NCBI GenBank assembly: GCA_964372275.1
Contig: CAYJRR010000068.1
Location: forward strand, 1 to 25,624
DNA: 25,624 bases
Direction: 5' to 3'
Origin: CAYJRR01 sp964372275 [NCBI: uncultured bacterium]
GTDB lineage: Bacteria; CAYJRR01
Position 1 is the stretch's first letter; each line of letters begins with the position of its first letter. This document shows positions 9,094 to 17,525 of the stretch, in pieces. Position numbers and translations under genes: made by a program. Below the pieces are notes generated by a model that was given only the letters and a program-made list of their open reading frames with translations, was not told where the DNA came from and did no database searches.

Positions 9094-11340
9094 ATGCATC
9101 GAACCCGACCGCTCCTGCTCGCCCCGTTCGTCGTCCTCGCCGCCTGGTGCGGCGCCGGCTGCGAGTCGGAGGTGAAGGCGCCGACCGCCGATGCCGGACC
9201 GGACGTCAGCGTGAACACGGGTACGGTGGTGCGGCTCGACGGCTCGGGGAGCGCCGATCCCGCCGGTCGCCTGCTCACCTACGCGTGGCGGTTCCTTTCG
9301 GTGCCGGACGGATCGCGCGCCACGCTCAACGATCCGACCCTGGCGGTCCCGTCGTTCGTTCCGGACGTCCCGGGCGACTTCGAGATCGGACTCGCCGTCT
9401 CCAACGGGCTCAAGTCCAGCGGAATCGACACCGTCACCGTCGAGGTGGGGAGCGGGCGGCCGACCGCACGAATCGGCACGCCGCCCTCGGTCAACACCGG
9501 CGTGGCGGTTTCGCTCAGCGGCGAGCAGAGCAGCGATCCCGACGACCATCCGATCTTCTACCGCTGGTCGTTCGCCTCGCTTCCGGTCGGAAGCCAAGCC
9601 GAGCTCCTCGGCGAGGAGACGGTGAGCCCCTCGTTCGTTCCCGATCTCGACGGCGACTACGTGGTACGGCTGGTGGTCGACGACGGTTCCTTCGGGAACG
9701 AGAGCGAACCGGACACGGCGGTGGTCACCGTCGGGAGCGGCGCGCCGACGGCGGTGATCCTCCCTGCGGGGACGGTCGGCGCGAACCAGGGAAGCGCCGT
9801 TCTCCTCGACGGCCGCAGCAGCACCGACCCCGACCAGCACGAGCTGTTCTACGACTGGTCGTTCGTCTCGATGCCGGCCGGGAGCGTCGCGATCCTCGCC
9901 GGCGCCGACTCGGGGACGCCGAGCTTCGTCCCGGACGTGGCCGGCACCTACGTCGTCCGGCTGGTGGTCGACGACGGTCCGTTCGGCAACGTGAGCACGG
10001 CGGTCACCAAGACGGTCAGCGCCGGCTCCTGCCTTCCGGTGGCGAGCTTCACCGCCGATTCGAGCGTCACCGTCGAGGACGAGGCGACGCGTCTCCAGTC
10101 GACGAGCACCAGCCCCTGCGCGCGCTCGCTCACGCCGACCTGGCAGATCGTGTCGCTCCCCGTGGGAAGTTTCTCCGAGCTGTTCGGCGCAACGACCGAG
10201 ACGCCGACGATCTTTCCGGACGCCCCGGGCTCCTACGTGCTGCGGCTGCGCGTCGTCGACTCCGCCGGTATCCAAAGCGACCCCGCCAGCCTGACGGTCA
10301 CCGCCTCGCCGCGGACGGTCGACGCCGCGACGACCGGCGTGCACTCCTCGATGGCCCTCGACGCCGCCGGGAATGCGCACGTCAGCTACTGGGACTCCGG
10401 CGAGGGGGACCTGAAGTACGCGCGCTTCAACGGCTCGGCCTGGACGGTGGAGGTCGTCGACACCACCAATTCGGTCGGCTCCTACAACTCGATCGGCCTG
10501 AACGCGGCCACCGGGGAGCTGCCACGCATCGCCTATCTCGACAGCACCAACAAGGCCCTCCGCTACGCCGAACGGAGTTCCGGCGGCACGTGGACGACGA
10601 TCGAGGTCGACGGCGCCGACTCGGAGGACGGCGACTACGCCAGCCTGGCGCTCGATCCGACGACGGGGTTCCCGCGCGTCCTGTATCGCGCCGAGAACGG
10701 CGGGGATCGGTTCCTGAAGTACGCCTTCTGCAACGCCACCTGCACCAACCCGGCGAACTGGACGAAGACCACGGTCGCCGCGACCGGCGGGCTCGACCTG
10801 GGCGGCGGCGCGCGCCTGGCGCTCACCTCCGGCGGGGTGCCGCGCTTCGTCTATCTGAACGAGACGATCAACGATCTCTTCTTCGGCTCGTGCACCGACG
10901 CCACCTGCGGCACCCCCTCATCCGTGCTGGTCGACGCCTCGGCGGGCGGCTCGGAGACCGCGCTGGCGCTCAACGCCTCGAACAATCCACGCATCGTCTA
11001 TTTCGGGACCGGCGGCAACGCCAAATACGCCACCTGCGACGCGACCTGCACCACCACCCCGACCTGGGCGATCCAGACGATCGACTCGACCGGGGACACC
11101 GGGCATTCGCCCACCCTCGCGCTCGGCCCCGACCAAGAGCCTCGCGCCGCGTGGGTCAACGTGACGACGGCGATGGTCCGCTTCGGGACGGCCTCCGCGG
11201 GGAGCTGGTCGATCGCCGACCTGACGGGCGGGCTCACCAGCGAGCGCTCGCTCTCGCTGAAGTTGACGACGAACGGCAACCCACGCCTCAGCTACCACTC
11301 GTCGGCGTTGAAGCTCAGCGTCTACCGCAAGGGCAACTAG
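9094..11340 (+). CDS. PKD-repeat lipoprotein with C-terminal beta-propeller-like region
   Basis: A 748-aa exported protein. The N-terminal signal ends in a lipobox-like GAGC with Cys23 as the probable lipidation site, although Gly at -3 is not ideal. Four PKD/Ig-like repeats follow at about 28-119, 122-214, 217-308 and 313-404. Each contains the pattern YxWSFxSxPxGS and SFVPDxxGxYVVRLVVDDG. Residues 410-748 hold about six to seven repeats of roughly 50 aa, each with a core like SLALDPTTGFPRVLYR. These fit the blades of a beta-propeller. Three of them carry close Cys pairs (CNATC, CTDATC, CDATC), suggesting disulfides outside the cytoplasm. The likely role is surface adhesion or binding. No enzyme motif is seen. 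Confidence 0.85.
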   Translation: MHRTRPLLLAPFVVLAAWCGAGCESEVKAPTADAGPDVSVNTGTVVRLDGSGSADPAGRLLTYAWRFLSVPDGSRATLNDPTLAVPSFVPDVPGDFEIGLAVSNGLKSSGIDTVTVEVGSGRPTARIGTPPSVNTGVAVSLSGEQSSDPDDHPIFYRWSFASLPVGSQAELLGEETVSPSFVPDLDGDYVVRLVVDDGSFGNESEPDTAVVTVGSGAPTAVILPAGTVGANQGSAVLLDGRSSTDPDQHELFYDWSFVSMPAGSVAILAGADSGTPSFVPDVAGTYVVRLVVDDGPFGNVSTAVTKTVSAGSCLPVASFTADSSVTVEDEATRLQSTSTSPCARSLTPTWQIVSLPVGSFSELFGATTETPTIFPDAPGSYVLRLRVVDSAGIQSDPASLTVTASPRTVDAATTGVHSSMALDAAGNAHVSYWDSGEGDLKYARFNGSAWTVEVVDTTNSVGSYNSIGLNAATGELPRIAYLDSTNKALRYAERSSGGTWTTIEVDGADSEDGDYASLALDPTTGFPRVLYRAENGGDRFLKYAFCNATCTNPANWTKTTVAATGGLDLGGGARLALTSGGVPRFVYLNETINDLFFGSCTDATCGTPSSVLVDASAGGSETALALNASNNPRIVYFGTGGNAKYATCDATCTTTPTWAIQTIDSTGDTGHSPTLALGPDQEPRAAWVNVTTAMVRFGTASAGSWSIADLTGGLTSERSLSLKLTTNGNPRLSYHSSALKLSVYRKGN

Positions 11341-11376
11341 TCGGCGACCCGGCGCGGGTGCTACATACGGCCGGCC

Positions 11377-12333
11377 ATGGCCGATCACCGAATCCTCGTC
11401 ACCGGCTCGCTCGCCTGGGACCAGATCATGGACTTCCCGGGGAACTTCAAGGACCACATCCTCCCCGACAAGGCGCACGTCATCTCGATCTCGTTCCTGG
11501 TGGGGCAGCTGCGGAAGCAGCGCGGCGGGTGCTCGGCGAACATCGCCTACAGCCTGGCGTTGCTCGGCGAGCGCCCGCAGATCCTGGCCGCGGCGGGGAA
11601 CGACTTTTCCGACTACCGCGCCTTCCTCGACGAGCAGGGGATCGACACCCGCGGGATCCGCGTCTTTCCCGACGAGCTGACCGCCTCCTGCTTCATCACC
11701 ACCGACAAGGTCGACAATCAGATCACCGGCTTCTTCCCCGGGGCGATGCGGCGCGCCGGGGAGTTGTCGGTGAAGAACGACCTCGCCGGCGCGCGGGCCG
11801 AGCTGGCGGTCGTCTCCCCGGACGATCCGGCGGCGATGGTGCGGCACCCGCGCGAATGCCGGGAGCTTTCGATCCCGTTCCTCTACGACCCGTCGTTCCA
11901 GGTGACGGCGATGGACGGTCCGACCCTCCTCGAAGCCTCGCGCGGCGCCAAGGCGATCCTGCTGAACGACTACGAGATGGCGGTCTTCCAGCAGAAGACC
12001 GGACTCGACGCCGAGAAGGTGCTCGACCTCGCGGAGCTGGTGATCGTGACCTTCGGCGAGAAGGGATCGGAGATCCGCCGCAAGGGGATGGCGCCGATCG
12101 TCGTCCCGCCGGCCAAGGCGGAGAAGGTGGTCGACCCCACCGGCGCCGGCGACGCCTACCGCGCCGGATTCGCGGCGGGGTTGGTGCGCGGCTGCTCGCT
12201 GGAGACCTGCGGCCAGATGGGGAGCGTCGCCGCGGTCTACGCCGTCGAGCAGTACGGCACGCAGAATCACCGCTACACCCCGGCCGAGTTCGCGCAACGC
12301 TACCGCGCCAACTTCGGCTCCGAGCCACGCTGA
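11377..12333 (+). CDS. PfkB-family carbohydrate/nucleoside kinase
   Basis: A 318-aa ribokinase-fold kinase. The N-terminus (ILVTGSLAWDQIMDFPG) and the GG-containing motif RGGCSANIAYSLALLGE fit PfkB signature 1. Signature 2 is DPTGAGDAYRAGF, with Asp259 as the catalytic base within GAGD. The length and the N-terminal GSLAWD segment resemble bacterial proteins annotated as adenosine kinase-like carbohydrate kinases, but the substrate (a sugar or nucleoside) cannot be decided by reading. The gene appears monocistronic: the preceding gene ends 36 bases upstream, and a strong hairpin follows 21 bases after the stop. No clear Shine-Dalgarno is present. Confidence 0.9.
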   Translation: MADHRILVTGSLAWDQIMDFPGNFKDHILPDKAHVISISFLVGQLRKQRGGCSANIAYSLALLGERPQILAAAGNDFSDYRAFLDEQGIDTRGIRVFPDELTASCFITTDKVDNQITGFFPGAMRRAGELSVKNDLAGARAELAVVSPDDPAAMVRHPRECRELSIPFLYDPSFQVTAMDGPTLLEASRGAKAILLNDYEMAVFQQKTGLDAEKVLDLAELVIVTFGEKGSEIRRKGMAPIVVPPAKAEKVVDPTGAGDAYRAGFAAGLVRGCSLETCGQMGSVAAVYAVEQYGTQNHRYTPAEFAQRYRANFGSEPR

Positions 12334-12354
12334 TCTCCGGCGACGGGAAAAGGT

Positions 12355-12380
12355 GAGGCCCCGGGTCTCCCCGGGGCCTC
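12355..12380 (+). terminator. Hairpin after the PfkB kinase gene
   Basis: GAGGCCCCGGG, loop TCTC, CCCGGGGCCTC: a perfect 11-bp GC stem 21 bases after the kinase stop. It lacks a clear T-tract, so it may be a GC-rich terminator or an mRNA-stabilising stem. Confidence 0.6.
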
Positions 12381-12494
12381 GTGCCTACGTTACGGGTCGT
12401 AGGACTTGGGGTGACGCGTTCGCGAGCGGTGGACGCGCTCGAGTCGGCGTCGGTACGGAGGGCCGCGCGGGCACACGACCCTCCGAATCGTGAA

Positions 12495-12512
12495 GGGGCG
12501 GCGATCCGCCCC
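12495..12512 (-). terminator. Hairpin after the HU gene
   Basis: A perfect 7-bp stem GGGGCGG/CCGCCCC with a 4-base loop, 7 bases beyond the HU stop on the minus strand. It is followed by only two T residues, so termination strength is uncertain. Between this and the opposing kinase hairpin (12381-12494) I see no gene. Confidence 0.5.
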
Positions 12513-12519
12513 GGCCGGA

Positions 12520-12795
12520 CTACAGACCCTTCTTGAAGTTCGGGGCGGCCTTGAAGCCGACCGTCTTCGTCGCCGGGATCTTGATCGGCTTCTTGGTCTG
12601 CGGGTTCACCCCCATGCGGGCCTTGCGGGTACGCACGGTGAAGGTGCCGAAGCCAGGGTACGAGAAGCGGCGCTCCTTCTTCACCGACTTCCGGACCTCG
12701 TCGAACGCGAGATCGAGGATCAGCTCGACCGTCTTCTTCGTGGCCTCGAGTCCCTTCGTCTCCGCGATCTGGTTGATCAGTTCCGCCTTGGTCAT
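12520..12795 (-). CDS. HU/IHF-family DNA-binding protein
   Basis: A 91-aa nucleoid protein that bends and compacts DNA as a dimer. It begins MTKAELINQIAE. The conserved beta-arm region includes RFSYPGFGTFTVRTRKARMG and then VNPQTKKPIKIPATKTVGFKA, matching the family signature for HU-like proteins in which arms tipped by Pro insert into the minor groove. The length equals that of typical HU. GAGGAGAGACCG precedes the ATG. It has its own promoter (12875-12902) with about a 70-base leader, and a hairpin terminator. HU alpha/beta versus IHF cannot be separated safely. Confidence 0.95.
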   Translation of the reverse strand: MTKAELINQIAETKGLEATKKTVELILDLAFDEVRKSVKKERRFSYPGFGTFTVRTRKARMGVNPQTKKPIKIPATKTVGFKAAPNFKKGL

Positions 12796-12874
12796 CGGTC
12801 TCTCCTCGAAATCGGCTCAGCGCCGCTCTGGTAGTGCATGACAACGCATTGCCATACACCTATTGAATGGCGTC

Positions 12875-12902
12875 AGTATACGGACCGGCTGCCCGGGGTC
12901 AA
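12875..12902 (-). promoter_or_regulatory. Sigma70-type promoter for the HU gene
   Basis: On the minus strand, TTGACC (12902-12897), a 16-base spacer and TATACT (12880-12875) match the sigma70 consensus well. The predicted transcript starts near 12868 and has a leader of about 70 bases. An imperfect inverted repeat GCCAT/ATGGC (about 12851-12871) at the start site could be an operator. Confidence 0.7.
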
Positions 12903-12926
12903 TCAAAAAAAGCGGCTCTGGGGGCC

Positions 12927-12955
12927 GGGTTGCGCCGCGCGACCGGCCGCAACCC
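12927..12955 (+). other. Hairpin upstream of the TonB-dependent receptor
   Basis: GGGTTGCG and CGCAACCC form an 8-bp stem with a 13-base loop in the 230-base gap between HU and the receptor gene. It could be part of the receptor mRNA leader. I see no match to a known riboswitch core. Confidence 0.35.
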
Positions 12956-13028
12956 CCGTCCGGTGGCCGACGCGCACGAACGCTCGCATCGCTCGACGAA
13001 CCCCGGGCCGGGGAGGGAGGATGCCGCC

Positions 13029-15079
13029 ATGGGCCGTCGACGCCGGAACCACTGCGCGCGACCGATTCGAGCGACGGCCGTCCTCGCCGGCGTCGCGGCC
13101 GCCGCCGGGATGACGTTGCTCGTCGGGCGCGCGCTCGCCGAGGACTCCGCCGACGACGAGGCGGCGATGCTCGAGCTGCTCCTCGACGCCAAGGTCGACG
13201 TCGCGACCCGCACGTCGAAGTCGATGCGGGAGACGCCGGCCGTCGTCACGCTCGTCACCCGCGACGAAATCGCCGCGTCCGGCGCGCGCACGCTTGCCGA
13301 CGTGCTGATGACCGTCCCCGGCTTCGGCTTCGGCGTCGACGTCGGCCAGGTCGTCGGTGTCGGCTTCCGCGGGAATTGGGGGCACGAGGGGAAGGTGCTG
13401 CTCCGGATCGACGGACTGGAGCTGAACGAGACGCTCTACTCCACGCTCCAGTTCGGCAACCATTTCCCGGTCGACGAAATCGAGCGGGTCGAGATCATCC
13501 GCGGCCCCGGCTCGGTGATCTACGGAGGGTACGCCGAGCTCGCCGTGATCAACGTCGTCTCCCGGAAGGACGCGGGGGGGCGCGGCGGGGGGCAAGCCGC
13601 GAACACGCGGGGGGGCGCGCCGCCGTAACGCGGCGACAGAACGAAGGAACGTTCGCGCGCCGCGGGGCGTCGGTCGCCTACCGCCACGAAGGGGAGGTCC
13701 GCGCCCGCATCGCCGCCGACCTGTCGCAGGGGAATCGCAGCGATCGGACGTTCACCGACTACGAGGGGAACGCCTACTCCCTTCGCGATCACTCGGAGAT
13801 CGTCGCCGCGCAGGTCAACGGCGCCGTCGCCTGGAAGGGGCTCGAAACGCGCTTCCTGTACGACGACTACCGCCTCGAGGTACGGGGCGGCTACGGCGAC
13901 AACTTCGCCGAGACCTATCGCACCGATTTCGTCTCGGGACTGGTCGAGGCGAGTTGGGCCCTTCCGGTCGCGAACGGGGTCACCCTCACGCCGCGGGTCG
14001 GCTGGAAGCGGCAGCTCCCCTGGCGGTCGCTCGATCCCGACCCGACCGGCATCTTCTACGACAAGACCGCGGAGCGCAGCACCGCCGGCCTTCAGGCGGC
14101 GTGGGCGGCGCGCCCGGGGATCGACCTTCTCGGCGGCGTGGAGGCGTTCCTCGACCAGGCCCGGCTCAATTCGCCCCCCATGGGGACCTTTCACACCGAC
14201 TTCGGCGGGGAGATGTCGGTCTCGTACCTCAACGTCGCCGGCTTCGCGCAACTCCTCTACGACACTCCGTTCGCGAACGTCTCCGCCGGCGCGCGCTGGG
14301 AGCGGCACAGCCACTTCGGCGAGTCGTTCGTGCCGCGCGCCGCGGTGACCAAGGTCCTGGGCCGGGCCCACGTGAAGCTGCTCGCCAGCCGCGCCTTCCG
14401 ATCGCCGGGCATCGAGAACATCGCCTTGAACGAGTCGATCGAGCCCGAGCGAACGACGGTCCTCGAGGCGGAGGCGGGCCTCCAGCTGTCGGACAGGCTC
14501 TACGCTACCGCCAACCTCTTCGACCTCACGATCGACGATCCGATCGTCTACGCCTACGACGAGGCGACCGACCAGGACCGCTATCTGAACTTCGACCGCA
14601 CCGGCACGCGCGGCGGTGAGCTCGACGTCCGCCTCCGCGCTCCGAAGGCGCACGCCGGGCTGACCGTCTCGGTGTACGACGCCGCGGGACGGAACCGCGT
14701 TTCGCTCTACGAGGTACCGCAGAATCCGAGCGCGCTGCTCGGACTGGCGCCGTTGAAGCTGACCGCGAGCGCCGGTCGGACGCTCGGCCCGGGAGTGGTG
14801 GTCGGCGGGTCGGCGGTGCTGCTGGGGCCCCGTCATGCCGTCCGCCGTGTCGTCGGGGCCGACGATCCCCCGCCCGTGGTGGAGGAGTCGGGTCCGCTGC
14901 TGCTGCTGAACCTGGCCGTCACCGTACCGAACGTCGGGACCAAGGGGCTGGCGGTGACGCTCGCCGCCTACAACCTGCTCGACGCGGGGTACGAGCACCT
15001 CCAGCCGTACGACGGCGGCCACGCGCCGCTTCCGTCCGACGGGCGGGAGTTGCTGGCGAAGGCGAGCTGGTCGTTCTGA
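13029..15079 (+). pseudogene. TonB-dependent outer-membrane receptor, frameshifted at poly-G tracts
   Basis: Outer-membrane receptor for active uptake of an unknown ligand, powered through TonB. Translation starts at ATG 13029 with GGGAGGGAGG upstream. A signal peptide ends near RALAED. The plug domain is clear: ETPAVVTLVTRDEIAASG, LADVLMTVPGFG, VDEIERVEIIRGPGSVIYGG and AVINVVSRKD. This frame then hits TAA at 13626-13628. The beta-barrel continues in the -1 frame (positions equal to 2 modulo 3) from about 13620, with GRAAVTRRQNEGTFARRGAS, the receptor-like SRAFRSPGIENIALNE segment and the final KASWSF ending in Phe. One extra G in any of three G-runs (13574-13580, 13587-13592, 13609-13615) would give one intact protein of about 684 aa. 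It may be a phase-variable OFF state, a true lesion or a sequencing error. Confidence 0.85.
13574..13615 (+). repeat. Three poly-G runs (G7, G6, G7) at the receptor frameshift
   Basis: Runs of seven, six and seven G lie at 13574-13580, 13587-13592 and 13609-13615, exactly where the receptor changes frame. Such homopolymers are prone to slippage in replication, and also to miscounting in sequencing. Confidence 0.85.
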
Positions 15080-15081
15080 GC

Positions 15082-15110
15082 GGTTCGCCCTTCGGGCTTG
15101 CCCGCGAACC
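15082..15110. terminator. Hairpin between convergent receptor and cyclophilin genes
   Basis: GGTTCGC (15082-15088) pairs with GCGAACC (15104-15110), with an inner GGGC/GCCC stem. It lies in the 45-base gap between the two convergent stops and could serve both directions. It also overlaps a diverged copy of the repeat that flanks glnA. Confidence 0.5.
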
Positions 15111-15122
15111 CCCGGACCCCTC
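15082..15122 (+). repeat. Diverged third copy of the glnA-flanking repeat
   Basis: It shares the CGCCCTTCGGGCT core and the CCCCTC end with the copies at 17468-17509 and 18960-19001, but the middle has diverged. Orientation matches the 17468 copy. Confidence 0.45.
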
Positions 15123-15124
15123 GG

Positions 15125-17404
15125 TCACGGCACGGTGGCCTGGACGATGCGGTCGCCGATCGTGAGCCGCTCGACGACCTCCATCCCGCGAACGACCTTG
15201 CCGATCACCGTGTAGTTCGCCTCGAGGTGCGGCTGGGGGGTGAGCGTGACGAACAGCTGCGATCCACCCGTGTCGCGTCCCGACAGCGCCATCCCGACGG
15301 TGCCGCGCTCATAGGGAAGGTCGGAGAGCTCGCAAGGGACGAACCGGCCCGGACCGCCCCATCCATCCCCGCGCGGATCGCCCCCCTGGGTGACGAACCC
15401 CGGCACGACCCGGTGGATCGCCAGACCGTCGTAGAAGCCCCGTTTGGTCAGCGACACCACCTGGCGGACGTTCATCGGCGCCACGTCGGGCCGGAGCTGG
15501 ATGGTGACGTCCCCCTTCTCGGTCCGGACGGTCACGCGCGACTGGTCGGCGGCGGCCAGCCATTCCGCCTCGGTCGGACTGTCGGCCGGCGGCTCGGCGC
15601 GCGCGGGCGGGACGCGCCCCAACTCGCGAAGCGCCTTCGCCGCGGCGAGCATCAGGCCGTTGGCCGGCGATTGCGCCGCCCGCTCCAGCGACGGGACCGC
15701 GCGCTCCTTGGCGATCGCCGCCGCCGGAGCGACGAGGCCGGCGGCGCGATCGGGCGCCGAGGCGATCGAGCGATCGAGCGTCGCCACCAACGCCGGCGCG
15801 GCCTCCGCGCCGGCGTCGTCTCCCAGCGCCGCCAGCCGCTCCGCCGCGGCGCCGACGATCGCGTCGTCGTCGGTTCCCAACGCCACGACCAGGCGGGCGC
15901 GCGCCGCGATCCCGGCCAGTCCGGCGTAGCTGTCGAGCGCCGCGGCGCGGACGCGCGCGTCTTCGTCGTCCAGCAGGGCGCGGAACAAGGCGCGCGACTC
16001 GACCGGCACGACGCTCGCCACCTCGTCCGCAGGCGTCTTCGGATCGGGCTTCACCCCCGCCTGCGGCGCGAGCGATGCGAGCGCCTCCACGATCGACCGT
16101 CGCGCGCGCCACTGGTCGGCGCCGGCGCGCTCGGCGACCGACTGCTCCAGGTCGGGCAGCGCCGACGTCCCGGCCACCTTCACCAGCGCCGTCACCACCG
16201 CCGCGAAGACGTACGGGTCGTCGCTCCCGAGCCGGGCCCGGATCGGCTCGAACGTGGCGCGCATCCGGAGCTCGCCGAGCGATTCGAGCGCCGCCACCGC
16301 GGCGTGGGGCGATGCCTCGGCCGTCTCCCGCCCTTGCAGCGGATCGCTCTCCTCGAGCAGCTCGACCAACGAGAGAGCCGCGGTCGCGTCGGCGTCGGCC
16401 AGCTTTCCCAGGGCGCGCGCCCCCTCCACGCGCGAGACGAGACTGGTGTCGTGCAGCAGCCGGACGACTTCGCGGCGGGCGTGCGCGCCGGGCACCGCGG
16501 CCAGGCCGCGGGCGCAGTAGGCGCGGACGCGCGGATGCGGATCGGTGAGCCCCTGGCGCAGTTCGGCGGTGGTGGAAACCTGCCGCAGCCGCCACAGCGC
16601 GTAGGCGGCCGAGACGCGCGACTCGCCCGCGGTGGCGGCGAACCGCTCGCGAAGAGCGGCGAGCGTGGCCGGCGGCAGCGCCGCCTCGGTTCCCGCGCGC
16701 TCGCAGCGAAGCCCATACACGCCGAGCGCGAGCGCCGCCGCGTCGGCGAGCTCCGGATCCGACAGCGACCGGCCGAGAAGCTCCAGTTCCTCCGAAGCCG
16801 CACCGGGCGGCGCGGGGGCGGCCGGACCGGCGGAGCCCTTCACCTCTCCGTCGCGTTTCGCCGGACCGGCGGAGGCGCCCGCATCGCCCGCGGGCTTCGG
16901 AGGCAGAGCCGCCATCCGCCCGGCGGCGCGAAGCCAGCGGCGCCGGACCTCCGGATCGCGTTCGGCGTCGAAGCGCGCCGCCAACCACCGTTCCGACGGC
17001 GTCCCGATCAGCCCGATCGCGAAGGCGACGGCGCCGCGGACGTCGGGATCCGGATCGTCGGCGCGCGTCCGCAGGAGCAGCACGAACTCCGCCGGATCGC
17101 CGCCGGCAAACCGGTGCGCCTCGCCGGCGCGACCGAGCGCGAGCGCGGCCGCGGACCGCACCCCCGGATCGGCGTCGGCGATCCACCGCTCGAATCCCGC
17201 CGCCGCCGACGGCCGCGCGATCTCGAGCGTCGAGATCTGCCACAACGCGCGATTGCGTGCCTGCTGGACCGGATCGGGCGGTGGTTCGGGCGGGTCCTCC
17301 GCGACGCCGATCCGCGCCCAGCGGTCGTTGTGGAGCGGCAGGCAGCCGCCGGCCAGCGCCGACGCGGCGAGAAGGACCGGGACGAAACGAAGCGGCGGGC
17401 GCAA
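15125..17404 (-). CDS. HEAT-repeat lipoprotein fused to a cyclophilin peptidyl-prolyl isomerase
   Basis: A 759-aa exported protein. The signal ends in LAGGC, with Cys21 as the probable lipid site. Residues 60-600 are built of HEAT/PBS-lyase repeats, for example DADPGVRSAAALALGRAG, DPDPDVRGAVAFAIGLIG and DEDARVRAAALDSYAGLAG, interrupted by an Ala/Gly/Pro-rich linker near 168-203. Residues 622-757 are a cyclophilin domain, with HRVVPGFVTQGGD and GSQLFVTLTPQPHLE. Catalytic-type residues Arg665, Phe670, Gln673 and Phe718 are kept, while the Trp typical of CypA is absent, as in many bacterial cyclophilins. The role is probably periplasmic protein folding with a HEAT scaffold that recruits clients. 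The start is TTG 17404, because an in-frame stop lies just upstream and no other start precedes the signal peptide. Confidence 0.9.
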   Translation of the reverse strand: MRPPLRFVPVLLAASALAGGCLPLHNDRWARIGVAEDPPEPPPDPVQQARNRALWQISTLEIARPSAAAGFERWIADADPGVRSAAALALGRAGEAHRFAGGDPAEFVLLLRTRADDPDPDVRGAVAFAIGLIGTPSERWLAARFDAERDPEVRRRWLRAAGRMAALPPKPAGDAGASAGPAKRDGEVKGSAGPAAPAPPGAASEELELLGRSLSDPELADAAALALGVYGLRCERAGTEAALPPATLAALRERFAATAGESRVSAAYALWRLRQVSTTAELRQGLTDPHPRVRAYCARGLAAVPGAHARREVVRLLHDTSLVSRVEGARALGKLADADATAALSLVELLEESDPLQGRETAEASPHAAVAALESLGELRMRATFEPIRARLGSDDPYVFAAVVTALVKVAGTSALPDLEQSVAERAGADQWRARRSIVEALASLAPQAGVKPDPKTPADEVASVVPVESRALFRALLDDEDARVRAAALDSYAGLAGIAARARLVVALGTDDDAIVGAAAERLAALGDDAGAEAAPALVATLDRSIASAPDRAAGLVAPAAAIAKERAVPSLERAAQSPANGLMLAAAKALRELGRVPPARAEPPADSPTEAEWLAAADQSRVTVRTEKGDVTIQLRPDVAPMNVRQVVSLTKRGFYDGLAIHRVVPGFVTQGGDPRGDGWGGPGRFVPCELSDLPYERGTVGMALSGRDTGGSQLFVTLTPQPHLEANYTVIGKVVRGMEVVERLTIGDRIVQATVP

Positions 17405-17412
17405 GCGACCGG

Positions 17413-17418
17413 ATCATA
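17413..17418 (-). promoter_or_regulatory. Candidate -10 element (TATGAT) for the HEAT-cyclophilin gene
   Basis: On the minus strand TATGAT ends 8 bases before the TTG start at 17404, with no Shine-Dalgarno in between. TTCCGC lies 17 bases upstream as a weak -35. This predicts a leaderless or near-leaderless mRNA. Confidence 0.45.
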
Positions 17419-17467
17419 GGCCGCCCGCGCCCGCCGCGGAAGGAGGACCCCCGGAAAGTCCCGAGTC

Positions 17468-17509
17468 GGTCCGCCCTTCGGGCTCCTTCGGGGCCTCCCC
17501 GTGCCCCTC
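17468..17509 (+). repeat. 42-bp repeat, copy downstream of glnA
   Basis: It begins GGTCCGCCCTTCGGGCT and ends CCCCTC. The reverse complement of 18960-19001 matches it at 38 of 42 positions. It contains the small hairpin GCCC-TTC-GGGC. It sits 17 bases beyond the glnA stop, so it may act in termination or 3'-end stability. Confidence 0.8.
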
Positions 17510-17525
17510 ACCGATGCTTCGATCC

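Noticed and set aside
9147-12356. Long plus-strand frame of more than 1,000 codons across the PKD lipoprotein and kinase genes
   Set aside because: Arg-rich low-complexity product in a shifted frame; the overlapping frames carry the PKD and PfkB motifs.
12900-13028. Riboswitch, for example cobalamin, before the TonB-dependent receptor
   Set aside because: Only an 8-bp hairpin is present; no conserved riboswitch core is visible and the leader is short.
15098-17419. Long plus-strand frame opposite the HEAT-cyclophilin gene
   Set aside because: Arg/Gly-rich shadow; the minus-strand product has a lipobox, HEAT repeats and a cyclophilin domain.
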